Assembly: GCF_964204645.1 (NCBI RefSeq)
Contig: NC_134030.1
Location: 9,980,278-10,044,277 of the forward strand
Direction of reading: 5' to 3'
DNA: 64,000 nucleotides
Origin: Tubulanus polymorphus
Lineage: Eukaryota; Nemertea; Palaeonemertea; Tubulaniformes; Tubulanidae
The notes under the pieces were generated by a model. It was not told the origin of the DNA. It searched no databases and saw nothing but the letters and a program-made list of their open reading frames with translations. Below are positions 35,040-47,879 of this stretch, in pieces. Both the position numbers and the translations under genes were made by a program. Position 1 is the stretch's first letter, and each line of letters opens with the position of its first letter.

Positions 35040-38000
35040 TTAATTCAAGACTAGTTTTTCCAATTCTTGCAGGTCATTTACTGGCAATGAACAAGTAAAG
35101 TTTTCGCACACGTAAGCCGTAGGTTTCCCTTCTTTTTGCGACAAATGCTGCAGAATATCGAGTCTTTCGTAGAGAAAATTCTCCTCTGCGCCGTTCGCCA
35201 ATATTACGATTTTATTCGGTAAGAAGTGCGAACCGATCAAATTGACCATCGCTTGCGTTTCTTCGTCCTCTCGCTTACCGACGATAATAATCTGAAAACG
35301 TCGGACATAAATATGGGCATATGGAAAAAGAATCTACGTGAGTACCTCGCACGCAGGTGGAACCACCAGGAATTTAAAATAGTTATATAGTTATTAGGTA
35401 CAGAAATTATAAGTAGGGAATAATTTGGTCAAAGGAATGCGATCAACAGGATGTGGGGGTTTGAGTAAGCAGGATCTGTGTGGACCGTGATGGAAACCAG
35501 ATGTTGGCTGCATCACAAGATCCTCCAGACATTAGAAAGAGATTAGAGGGACAAAGGGAGTCGAGCTAGAGATCTTGTAGAGGCAAGATGTATATTAGAG
35601 CCTCGACATTTCTGTAAGAATATCATCAAGAATGAAATATATCATATTAAGAACAGAGTTTTGTTATGAGAATCTAAGGATCCAAGCCAACTACATCTCA
35701 TGAATGGACCAGGGACATCAAGAATCCTCGGCCAAAACACAACAATAGGAGGGGTCCCAAATTTCCTAGGCTAAGTCGTGTATACATTATGGTAGATGAT
35801 TATTGCAAGCGCTGTTCGTGAAATTCCCCAAGAAAATTTTCTGAGCATCCAGAGTGATTCTAGAACAAGATTACTGTGCAATTATGTTATCCCGGCAAAA
35901 AATAAGGGGGACGGCCCCTTAATTCACCCCTGGCTCATTGTGACAGGGTACCAGACCTCATTATAGAAATAATCATCAAAATTCCCCAAATAAATGAGCA
36001 AGTATTTCATTGATTTCAGGAATCCGAGAATACTATATCATGAATTCAATTATAACTTTTCAACATTTCAATTAAAAATTCATTATCGACCTCAAACAGT
36101 GACCAGCCTACAGACTAACCACGTAAAAATATAAATACATAGGTACCTGTTTTGGAGAGCCGAGGAAAGAAATCAGTCCGCACATCATTTCTGGCACAGC
36201 CATTGGAATTTTTTCGAGTCGATCGCCGTACAATTTGAGCATCTTTTCTGCTTTCGCGAGAAGGTCTTTTCTGTCGAGCAAGTTACCGAGGCGAACCAGA
36301 TTTCCAGTGGCGACGGAATTGGCGCAGGGTTCCGCACCATCTTGATCTTTAACGACAACATTTTTTAGATATAATGACAATTTAGTAGCTGGGATAATTT
36401 GGTATATATCATATCGCTTCTGGCAATTGTTACTAAAACTATGCACTACTAAAAGGAAGCAACCCCTTTTAAATGTTATGGCATACTTGCTTACCACGGT
36501 TCTCCTATTTTCAATTTTAGGTTACATGCCTAATGTCTTACTCAGGGTTCATAGTTGTCAGGCCTTGGTTAAAATCAACAATTACGTATCATCATCAGTG
36601 AAAATCAATATTCTTTTTATCAAATACGCAAGCCATCAACAACTGTCACGCCGAAACTTGAGTCGCATACTACACATTTGATAACAAACGTAATGAAAAG
36701 GCTTTGTCGATTGTATTGATAATTGGCACTTAATATGTACTTTAACGGGCCTACATTGCTTGTTCTAGGTCGGCGATGTGTAACTTAAGGGTGGGGAAAA
36801 TGAAATTGGGAAACCTGTATCAACCCTGGAACATGTATCTTGAATCTAACTAGTCGAAATAAATAATTTGTTAGGCCACACCAAAAAAAAAATCATGTTT
36901 CTCGTGCTGGGCAATCACCAAAATGGGTAGGTCGGTAGGGAATTTTTAAGGAAGGGAATCAAGTCGTCTTGGTGCCGACATCACGATTTCACGAAAAAGA
37001 AAAAATATTTACGAGAATGAAGAGCTTTGTAGTCGGTCGGCCACTTATATATTTTTGAAAATAGTTATTTCATCCACAATTTTGAAATAGGGTCAGTAGG
37101 CAATTTTATTTTATTTCGAAAATAATTATTTGAAATGACGAAATATTGGGTCGGTCAGGCCCAAGAAACAGGGTTTTCTTTTGGTGTGGCCTTACCGTCT
37201 TTCATTCGAAGAACGAGCGATTTATCGGCTAATCCCGTGCTGAAGTAAGCACCATTCGAAGTATCCCAGAAAATATCATCCTGCATTTCTTGTAATTCTT
37301 CGGCCCATTTCAACAGACGACTGTCGAAGTTAGACTCGTAGAGATCTAGCAACCCGTGGATTAGAAACGTGTAATCGTCCACAAATCCTTCTATTGGTTC
37401 CGCCCTGAAAACATGATGCATTCTCATGAGTACAGGTCGATGTAATCTGGTTCATAAAGGGTCTGGGCTTATATGAAATTCCAAATTACCGAGCAATATT
37501 TTTCATGCTTTTTACTGGAACAAATATTGGTCCACTGACAAGTGCTAGTTTGGGAAGGTAGAGTTGACTCATTCAAAACAATCTACAATTCGACTAATAT
37601 TTCAACTTGACTTGAAAGTAAATCAGGTAGCCTAGCTTAGTCAGTTTTGATGGAACATGCCAATAAAAGTCTTATTAGGATAAGAAAAGACTGGCACTTG
37701 AACTAAAACATCGTTTTTTAACCCATTTCAAACTGTATTGAAGGACACCAAAAAGTCTTCATTGAAATGGGTTAGATAAAGAAAAGTGACTCCCATTTTG
37801 AGGTATGTACTACCAAAAATAACTGAGCTAGGCGACCGGATGTGCTCTCAAGTCAAGTTACTTCAGACTTGATTGAATGAACCAAATTCTTCATAATTCC
37901 GTAATTCATTAAAATTAAATGCTATTCAAGGCCTTAAAAAGATTTTCTCAATTCACAGCTATTTCTCACTTCGAACGCATGTAAATAGCCCTCTACGATA

Positions 38001-41000
38001 CGGACGTTACTACGAAAAACAACGTTTCCTTCGACGATCTCGTAACTTACAAATGAACGATGTTTCCATCCTGGTCGCAGTAACAACTTCGTAAAAGTCT
38101 CTTCGTTTCGTCGTCGTACAAATGACGATGCACAAATTCGGCGGCTAACTCGGCTCGATTAGTGTACTCTTCACGCGAAAACGCTTGACCACATTTAGCG
38201 AATGCCGATATCATCAGACCTTGAACGAGACAGAGACGGATATAGATTTTTTTCAACCCTCAACCAGGTGAGGTCGTGTTCGATGTTTCTTTGATTCCAA
38301 TTAAGGGGATTTGAGAGGCTTCGCACCCATGAAGCCTCGATTGATGGCGGCTTTAAACCTGCTGGCCCCTACACCTCTCTCACTGCTTGTTGACCAGTCA
38401 TAGTAATAAGCGCTCATAATTATAGCCATAGTAATATGTGTACCGCCATTACATTGATGACTTGCACTTAGTACCAGCAAATCGAATTGGGACATTAAAA
38501 TACTAGAGACAAATTCAAGTAATCTGATGACTTTGATAATGATGACTTGAGCGTGATTGACTGTAGATTGATTATTCAATGAATAGAAATATCAACATGT
38601 GTAATAGGTTTTAGAACAATTCCAGGTAAACGAAGGATTTTCGAATCATGATTGTTGAATCCACGACTCAGAATAAATAAGTACCAGTAAATCATTATTA
38701 TATGTTAACTTATCTCCCCTTCAAAACAAATAAAATCTGATAAAACTAAACCGTAGGATCTGATATTTCATACCAGCATTTTGAAATGATTAGAAATAAA
38801 AGTACCATTCCAGGCGGTGACGATCTTGTCATCCAGGTGAGGTCGAGGTCGCTTCAGACGTTCTTTCAGTAAGATCTCTCGACTTGTCTGCAACAGTTCC
38901 TTGACTTGATCGACGCCGAGATTAAAATATTCAGCAGTTTCTTCGACAGTCGACACTTCCATCAATACGTTCTTCAGCCTCAATTCGTCATGAGGATCCT
39001 GTCGAGAGAAATTCATTATGAAAACCATAAAACTCGATCTACTCGAATCGGGTCCATTATCTTATCTTAGTTCCCTCGCCGAGCAAGGTATGCACTTTTT
39101 TCCATGAAAATTCCCCGAGTAAATCCGAGGAATTTCTTGGTTTAAAATGTTTTCCAGGATTTTTCCCAAAAGTGTTCCCTGATTTTTTTCTATATTTTTT
39201 CCCTGATTCCCTAAGTTTTTCAGGTTTTCCAGGTCAGTGGCCATCCAGCCGAGAATTTGATTTTGATCAGGTAAGGTATCAATCTGCTGCCTGGGCTCCG
39301 CCCCATACCTGCATCGGGTCCACATTTCCAGTTTCTTGAACGTCGTAATGATGTGAAAAAACATCGGCCAGCGGAACATCGACGGACGGTATCTTTTCGG
39401 CTAAATGGCGCTGGATTTCGTCGTAAGACCACACGCAAAACGCACCTTCTTTTTTCACGGTATCTTCCGCCGTCGGTAAAGAATCCGCATCTTCAGCACT
39501 GTAGAAACCTCCTGTCTACAAAGGAACGAGTATCGATCGAGTCAAAATACGAATAATCTCCAGTTAAACTGGATTAGCCTTATTAAATTCTGCGTTCCGC
39601 AGTTGTTCTCTGTCAAAATCTGACTCTTTAACTATCGGTAATTTAAACTGTAGTCTACAGTTTAAATTACTGATAGTTAGAGTCAAGTTTTGCGAGTCGA
39701 TACATTCTACAGTAGAATGCATCTTAACCTTAATGTGAAATAAATGGAACTGAGCTAAATCTAACTTCGGAGTCAAACTTAAATGAGATCTTTGGAACTG
39801 GGTCCCGTCGATATACAATTGCTCACCTTACTACTGAGATCCCTATTGACATAATGAAGTATGTCTTGAGCAGTCTCTTTGAAATGAGTATTCTTGGTCA
39901 ACTGCAATCATCAACAAAACAACTTTCATGTAAATTGAGTATACTTAGAGTGGTGATAAATGTCTTAACATATTGTGGTTTTAGTTCATTTTTTCACACC
40001 TTCAATTAAGGGCCTGAACACAGTGAAACGAAGCTTCTGACTATCAGAATTTGGATAAATAGTGATAATGCATGAGTGTCTGGGTTGCAGGCAGGATAAT
40101 GATAGAATAAGAATTTGTATTCTAATAGTGTTGGTTTTTTATTTGGGAGCTAAATTCTGATCAAAAACTGATATAAATGATACATACTTGATAGGCTTCT
40201 GCATAGACGACTGCTAATTGAGCCTGGTCGTACAACATTTTCTCGAAATGGGGCACGTGCCATTCTCCGTCAGTCGAATAACGATGGAAGCCCTGAAAAT
40301 GAAACGCATATAATACATATTGCGAGTCCTCATAGGCCTCATTCCGCAGATATAGTCACACTGGCGGATCTAGGCAATCATATGAAATGTCCGTATTGGC
40401 CTTAAAATTTTTTTTTGAGTGACCTTTCAACAAATCAACAATCAACTTTTAAAGGCTCTTTGTCGAAAGTTCACAATTTTGCAGGAGAAAAATCCGAAAA
40501 CACATCAGGGTGGCCACTTTCCGCACATATACAAATTACCTGCCTTTTCCCTGATTTTTCCACCTTATAACACAAAATTCCCTGAGTGAATCCAATAAAT
40601 TTCTCGTTTTGAAATGTTATATTCTAATCATTTCTTATCATTCTCATTATTATCTTCAATCATTTCTTAGAATCATATATCCGAATTCCCTGAGTTTGCC
40701 AGGTTTTTTTGTGCAAAATTTGTGTTTTCCCAGATTTTCCAGGTCGGTGGCCAACCTGCACTTTCTGTCAAATCGAAGGCACAATTCTGTTGAAAATATG
40801 ATACCCGATATTTTTCTGTGCAAGAATGCACACTTCTTATTATCAATTCACCATAAAAACTCAATACGACCCTCAGATTTGATCACCTGAATCAGCAACT
40901 TTCTGAAGCTTACCTGACCGACGTGATCGTGCATGCCGCCTTTAGCCATCATCTTCAACGTATGACTGACCATAGATGAGATTTCGATCTTTTCGACCTC

Positions 41001-44000
41001 GTCGCTGCTGCCATGTAACATTCTCATCAGAAATCGCAGATTAACTGTAACAAAATTCTTCGTAAATCAAACAAGCCATAGGCAACAATGGTTCTCGGGC
41101 TCAGGCGCCAACTCCGAAATTACCAAGTGTTAGTTCCCATTATATTTTGGATATGTTGTATCTGGGGCAAATAGCTAAATTTTGTCAAGACTTCCTTTGA
41201 ATTTCGACCTTGTTCCTCAGTTATGAGGTCATCTTCAAGGTCACGTTGTTGAAAAACAAGAGTTTATAACGCCTAGTTCTGCCGCTAGGTGACGCACTTG
41301 GCCCATTCTTTGCAATGCACAACTACAGACCCCCATACTAACATTGTACCCAAGTTTCATCAAGACCGACCCATTATTAACGAAGCTAAGTAGCGGAAAG
41401 CCAGACATAAAGACCCACACACAGAGACAGATTGACAGTACGAGAATAAGGATCTAATGGAAGCCTGAGAACAAAAAAAATTACATATGGAGGTAGCATT
41501 CAAGTTAAACCAGTCAATGGGAATAGAGTGCAAAGCTGATAAAAGCGACATTTACTTGAAAGCAAAGCAACTACTGTGAACCCCCAATATACCGCCCTCC
41601 CATATACCGCCAGGTTTTCTCAATAAACATCTCTATACAAATACATAGTAAAACACCTCCGATATACTGCCATACTCTCTATACCGCCAAAATCGGTCTG
41701 CACTGATGTGGGCGGTATATCAGGGGATTACCGTATATCATTTTGATATTTCTATACCTGGCTGTGGAAATTTCGGAGCATTGCCAAAGCCACCGAATTC
41801 CGGATCGTACGTTTTCGAAAGCTGCTGAAAACACAACGCGATGCAGTTTTCAGACGGGACAGATTGCTCACTATCGACTGCGGGGTTGTTCAACTTCTTC
41901 AATGCTTCGAGGATTTCTGAGCCCTGCTTTTGAAATTTGGCTGGATCCTCTCGCCACTGCGGGTAAAAACAACAATTCACACGGTAAGCGCCATTTTATA
42001 CAGATTTTCAATTTTCGTATGACGTAATTACAAACTTTTTGCGATATATTCTTGAGCACGGTTGAGAATCCTGGCCGACCGTAGTAGACATCGTCTGGAG
42101 GAAAGTACGTTCCGCCGATAACTGGCTTTAAATCCGGAGTCAGCCAAACACTCATCGGCCAGCCACCTCGACCAGAGGTTGCCTGAAATCGAAAGGACAC
42201 AAAATATAAAAAGATCTCAACTAGTATTCAAACGCATGATTTTCACACTTTACTTAAATTCAAAATTCACAAGTTTTTCATAAGTATTTCATGGGCGATT
42301 TTTCGATTTTCCCAGATGGAAATGGGGACCTCCATATATGATCATACTACAGAGACGTCATCATCTTAATGGTGACTGATTGAAAAAGGTGACTTTCAAG
42401 AAAAATTGCCGAAGAAAGTTGTTATTGCCAAATGCGACATTAAGTGTTAAACGAATATCGCAAATAATTTGCAGATTTAGGCGAAAATTCATGAAATTCC
42501 AAAATATTTACAAATTGGGCAATTGTCTAATCGAATAAGTACCATAACTTATTTAAAATTCACAAGTCATTAGAATTGAATATAGCAAACCCCTCCAAAC
42601 TCAAACCAATTGGCATCAGTTATTTTTGTTTTGAGTTAAGCAATAGTTCAAGTAAAACAATATGAATCGATATAATTGATTTCAATTGCAATGATTCTAA
42701 GATTCGAGATAAGCGATTATTCAACATGGAAGCTGTGTAAACTAATATCAATCTCAGTAGTTAATGAGTAAAACCTGCAGTTGATGATTTGACAATTAAT
42801 TTTCTGGCAAATGAATCAATGGTAGATCACAATATCCGTGATAAAACGATACGAGTAAAGTCCCACAATAAAAGAATTAGATGATAAAATGTTTATCAAA
42901 ACATATAAGAAATATTTCGGGTGGTTACTACCACCCTTCTTCAGTCTAAAATTTTAGACTGAAGAAGGGTGGTAGTTTTAGACATTCGTTCATTTTAGAC
43001 TGAAGAAGGGTGGTAGTAACCACCCGAAATATTTCTTATATGTTTTAATAAACATTTTATCATCTAATTCTTTTATTGTGGGATTTTACTCATAATTTTC
43101 TGACAGTTTTGGCTCAGTTTTTTCATTTCTCTGATGATAAAGTTAAGTCAAAACTTGGAAACTATCAGAATAAACTGTTAACTTATCAACTATGGGATTT
43201 GCTCTTTAAAACCAAATAAATCAAAATTTGGACGGATTTTTTCGACATGGTGCATCGAGCCACAGATGACCCAGCACGACGTTTACCTGAACGAAAGCCA
43301 TATAGATTTTGTCCACATCGGGTCGTTCCTCGCGATCGACCTTCACGCAAACGAAATTCTCGTTCATGATCTTCGCGACGCCTTCGTTCTCGAATGATTC
43401 TCTTTCCATAACGTGGCACCAATGACAGGTCGAGTAACCAACTGCAAAAGTAATTAATGCCTGCTGTATTTTTAGTTTAGAAGAGTTTTACGTCCCAACT
43501 GCAAGTACAGTGTGTAACTCTAGTACGTCTTAAGAGACGGCCAGGGCATTTTTACTGGTTGTTATGGCTCACAACCTGACTAAGTAAGCTGAGGTTAGTC
43601 CATGTACGTGTCTCGACAGCTAACGCCAGAGGTGGTTTCGAACTAGGGACCTCTTGGTTCCCAGCCCTCCACTCAACTAACTGAGCTAACTGCACAGGAC
43701 ATTATAATTGTGTAGTAAACACAGGCCATAGGGCCCTCCAAGCGGGCCATATAACTAAGTGGACCTAAACCAAATCAGCATTTTTCAGCCTAAGGCACCG
43801 CCCCTTTCATTTCAACTTTTTTTTGTAACATAGGTAGTATGTCTTGAGCAGTCTTCATTTGTAATACATACATTACACAGATGTAGGGTATTAGAAACTT
43901 TTGAATAAACCAGAAATAGGGACAACTTCATTGGCAAATTGCGGACCTTTACTCTGAAGAATGAAAAAGTCTGCAAAATGGAAGCTAATCGGTCCCGCCA

Positions 44001-44579
44001 GATTTGAACTGATTCTACTGATATCTCGAGTAATCTATTTCGATACATACCTGATAAGAATATCAACTTGTTCTCATCTACTGCTTTACGAAAAGCCTCT
44101 TCTCCCCAGGGGTACCTAGATATTAACACGTTGACTTAAAATACCGTATACCGAATGAAAAGAGAAATAGTATGTTCCTAAAGTGACATCAACAACAAAA
44201 GAATAAATACCACGCAGGGGTGGATTGAAGTTGCCCTTTTCATCGAGACAGTGATCATCAAAATCTGCCAATTTTACACTCTGCCTTTCCGAAATTGTAT
44301 ATTTTTGGACGCATTTCAAAAATACCAAATAGGCCTACCGAGGTTGGGACCCCGATATAGAAGCCTATGAAATGGCTATCTGAAAAAGTGCCTTTTCTCT
44401 TCTTCCATGGGCCCCAGCCTTCCAAATTTCCTAGATCCGCTGAAAAGTATTTGTTCAAAATTTTAGCAATAAAGGACATACCAATCGACCGGATTTGATG
44501 CATGCTGCAATAAATAGGGCGACCGTTCCTTTGACAATCTATTGACAGCATTTCTTTGTTGGTTAGTCGACAAAGCCAT
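35040..44579 (-). CDS. SPATA20: Spermatogenesis-associated protein 20 (thioredoxin-domain, YyaL/DUF255 family)
   Basis: Fourteen exons (minus): 44482-44579, 44051-44115, 43287-43441, 42036-42182, 41758-41956, 40914-41044, 40188-40292, 39827-39901, 39309-39515, 38806-38998, 38051-38219, 37196-37404, 36147-36346 and 35040-35291. Phases match at every join, giving 734 residues (human about 786). The N-terminal thioredoxin-like domain carries [20 protein letters not shown], then [16 protein letters not shown] with the CxxC pair, [14 protein letters not shown], and [17 protein letters not shown] with GGTYFPP. A long alpha-helical barrel of the six-hairpin glycosidase type follows, with [65 protein letters not shown] and [16 protein letters not shown]. 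It ends in an AYVCENFTC segment. The family occurs from bacteria to man; the reaction is unknown and in mammals it is linked to spermatids. I start at MALSTNQQ; upstream ATGs in the same frame exist. Confidence 0.95.
39621..39683. repeat. Long near-perfect palindrome in SPATA20 intron 8
   Basis: TGACTCTTTAACTATCGGTA is mirrored by TACTGATAGTTAGAGTCA around a TGTAGTCTACA centre, inside a larger family-D-like MITE (about 39546-39806, ending GGAACTGGGTCCCG). Confidence 0.7.
40506..40758. mobile_element. MITE with CAGGGTGGCCAC ends
   Basis: The left end CAGGGTGGCCAC and right end GTGGCCAACCTG frame a sequence rich in TTTCCCTGATTTTTCC. A related block lies at 39080-39245. It is hAT-like by its ends; I could not find a clean target duplication. 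It is located in SPATA20 intron 6. Confidence 0.6.
41581..41729. mobile_element. MITE with CCCCCAATATACCGCC ends
   Basis: CCCCCAATATACCGCCC at the left and GGGCGGTATATCAGGGG at the right form imperfect inverted ends. Internal ATACCGCC repeats are present. It is located in SPATA20 intron 5. Confidence 0.6.
42826..43092. mobile_element. Penelope-type terminal fragment, inverted duplicate with hammerhead-like cores
   Basis: The block is a palindrome. The segment ending TCTTATATGTTTT and CATCTAATTCTTTTATTGTGGGA occurs in both orientations. Cores of the form CTGAAGA, GGGTGGT-AGTA-ACCACCC, GAAAT lie at 43000-43029 (plus) and 42915-42944 (minus); a third, 3'-truncated one starts at 42959. It is located in SPATA20 intron 3. 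Confidence 0.6.
43640..43705 (-). mobile_element. tRNA-like SINE head or tRNA pseudogene
   Basis: The minus strand reads CAGTTAGCTCAGTTAGTTGA (A-box-like), then CCCTAGTTCGAAACC (B-box-like). The cloverleaf does not close well, so a SINE is more likely than a working tRNA gene. Confidence 0.45.
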
Positions 44580-45170
44580 CCTCCTGAAACAAGGTTTATT
44601 GAATAATATCATTGCTCATGACAAACCCTTATTCATATTCATTGAAACAATTCTGTTCCCGGTTTTGAATATTGGTCGGCCTACCAGTGTTCATTTAGGC
44701 TAATTATTTACCAGTTACTTCTTATCCCATACTGCACTTACGTTGTAATGACCAAGCGCCGTAAAACCCTGTTCGTAAAATTTGCCAGAAACATCCGTCA
44801 CGAGTGGCCCAGTGGGCGGAGCAAATCCAATACAGCAAATACAGTTGTTGGCATTAGATGGTCAGTTGATCGTGAAAGGGCATCACTTAAATTATTAGGA
44901 TCTACTGAATCAAAAAGGCTTGTCAGTGAAAAATCTCTTAGGGCTTAAGACACCATTTGGCTTACTCCAGAATCTTAGGATAAGAAAATTTGCTAATGTA
45001 TCCTTGCTTCTTGGGTAGTACGTCAACTTTTGTCCTCCATTTAGACCACATGGGCTCGTATACTAGGCCTACCAGACCACATGGGCTAGTATAGTCTAGT
45101 ACCTAGCCGTTGTTCCTCAAACAACGTTGTAGGGAACCGTAACAACGACTGGTATTCAGACTAGGGCTAG

Positions 45171-45306
45171 TATAACTATCAGAGTTATAGAGTAGGTAGT
45201 GCAAAAACGATAATCTTTTAATCCAGTATCTTTTTATATACATTATAGACACTGGATTAACAGATCATCCTTTTTACACTACTTACAACTCTGATAGATA
45301 GTTATA
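45171..45306. mobile_element. Palindromic MITE with TATAACTATCAGAGTT ends
   Basis: The arms of about 60 bases (TATAACTATCAGAGTTATAG and TAATCCAGT against their complements) leave a short AT-rich centre. Flanking TA dinucleotides would fit a Tc1/mariner-type target, but this is only inferred. Confidence 0.65.
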
Positions 45307-47879
45307 CGAGCCCCTGTGATTTAGACCCCCAGCTTATTCTAGATGACTATGAGCCCCCTCTGGATAGTCTAGTAGTATCTAGCTGTTGTTCCTGTCACCA
45401 AGAACCTTATGTCTGATGTTAGGGAGCACAGTTGGGTACACTAAATAAAATTGTAGGGCACCCGACACAGATCATTGACACTGACTGTGGATACAACCAC
45501 TTCCAGGACTGGGTGAACTGTTTCCCAAACTACTGTTGTAGGGAATCATTGCAATGTCTGGTATTCAGACTACTCTCTGGACTGTGTGTGTTTGCTCCAC
45601 TACGACACAACACCACACAGAAAGACCCGTCCCGAGCAAGAACAAGCAAGAAGAAGAAAAGGATCCGGGAAATTATTGACACAACTCTTTCTAATTTTAT
45701 GCCCTGACATACTTTGAGGACACTTAAATTTGAAAGTATATGTTGTTTGGCACAGTTAACATACACTCTGAAGTAAATACCCCGCTTAATTGTTGTAAAA
45801 ATCAGAAAAATATATTAGATTTTTCTGCAGTGTAAATTGTCCGTAAATTGTCGCTCGACGACCTTGAAAACGTCTCGGAAATGAAATGAAGGGTTCGCTG
45901 TGTAGACTGGTTACCGGTCTTGGACAGGCAACCAGTCTATGTATAGTTGTGGTCACTTTTGCGCGAAATACAAACTACTTCAGACACACGTGCCACGACG
46001 CCGTGCCGAGCCGATCGTTCTTCGAATCAATCATCAAAACCTTACTTCTAAATGTTTACTACGAATGCAACATGGCCCGATCGTATTGAAAAGTTTGATC
46101 CCATGGAACATCTATGAAAGTTAATATGATTCTCGAATTTCGTCAAAACTAGAAATTATCATAATGAGATAAAATGTGTACATTGTATCAGTTTTGATTG
46201 TGTTACTTGCTGTTCATTACACCAATCTCAAATTCTCACTGTCAAACTCTTTAGGCAAAAACTGTGTTCAATTGTTCTTTTTTGAATTGATATATCTAAT
46301 CTATCCCCAGAAATATTCAACATCAAATATGTTCATCCATATTTAAAGCCTGTGTTTCGTGGATTTCATTCAATAGTGAAATTCGCTGTAAGATTCCAGC
46401 AAATAACTATTATGTAGTATTGATTCAAGATGTTTCGAAGATATCATAATGTATGGCTGTGGATAGCAACATTTCTTAAATCTATTTGATTTCATTCTGT
46501 GCACAGGTTCGCTGTATTTCAACATATGACATTATGCTCCAATGAACTTCTATGAACTCAGTGACGTGACCTTGAGGACATTGTTTGACAATAGCTAGAA
46601 TGTTTCCAACTGACCCACTGGTCCACACAGAGAACTACGTGACTCTATAATGTTTCAAAACTGATCCATTATGGTGAGTAAAAACCATTGATATCTTTTT
46701 GCAGTTTAAGGTAATTAATTCTATCCTCCCTGGTTTTTCATTTCTAAACTGATAGTATGAAAAGAACATAAGCCTTTTTGATAAGTCAAATAAGAAGCCC
46801 TGATGTGTATATTTAGAAACAAGCGCATTGAAGCGTTTTGATCTCGGGTCATTCATAAACAAGTGATGGACTATACCATTTATGCGGTTTGTGAAAGAAT
46901 TTTAAATGCATTTGAAGCATTGCTATTTCTAATCAGAACCAGCAAGTTGATCAGATGAATATTTGTATTGTGGCCAGAAAACACATTTGATGTGTTTAAA
47001 GGCAACGTGTATTGTTATTAGTTATTAAATTTAGAGCTTTTACTGTTTGAGTTGATGCATTTTGAAACGTTAACACAGAAAATTGGTACATGATACATTT
47101 AATCCTTCTTAGAATGATATATTTATCTATCTGTTCACTGAGGGTATTTTGAATCTTTTTTTCGTTGTAATTCTAAACATATTTCTTCATTTGGATTTTT
47201 TTCAATAATCATGATACAACACACAAGCAACTAGATCAACATAATTTTTCGATATCGAGTATTGAGGCTTTACTTTACGTAACATTTATATTTCTTTCTT
47301 TCACGCGCTTGTCTATTCAAGATGAGCTCATGCAGAAACGTTCTAAAATATATTTCGAAATGATTTCTTGTAATTTTAAGGAAGCTATTTAAATGCAAAC
47401 TCTTCTGGTTATATTTAGCCGTGAGTATGTCAAAGCAATCACTTCATCAGGACACAATGTACCTTGTTTTAGATAAGAAAAAAAAGAACATAGACCTTTA
47501 AAGACAAGTCCTATTACACATAAATGCTTTCATAATAATGATGATTATAATAAATGATAATAATAGTAATAGTAATAGTAATAGTATCAATCGCAATCGC
47601 AATAGTAACAGTAATCATAATCGTAAAGACAAATTCATGTCGCTCGTCAATTTTGAAATAAACAAAGCAAAACGTTTCTAAATCACTGGACAATCGCGTC
47701 AACGGTTCAAGGAGCATAAAATATCTTGTAAAAGATTTCTTTTAGGATATTTGAAGCATTTCAATTCCTAATCATCATAGCCAGCAACTTGAATTGATGT
47801 ATGTTTATTTTGTAGTTACCTGTACAATACTATAAACATTTGAAAGAAACATGTGCCATATCTTTAAATGGTGAAATCT

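Noticed and set aside
44748-44948. 66-codon plus-strand frame starting MTKRRKTLF
   Set aside because: No recognisable domain, no splice context, and flanked by repeats; likely chance.
45432-45707. 91-codon plus-strand frame with Cys-rich part and Lys-rich tail
   Set aside because: No family recognised and no supporting signals; the composition could come from a degraded transposon.
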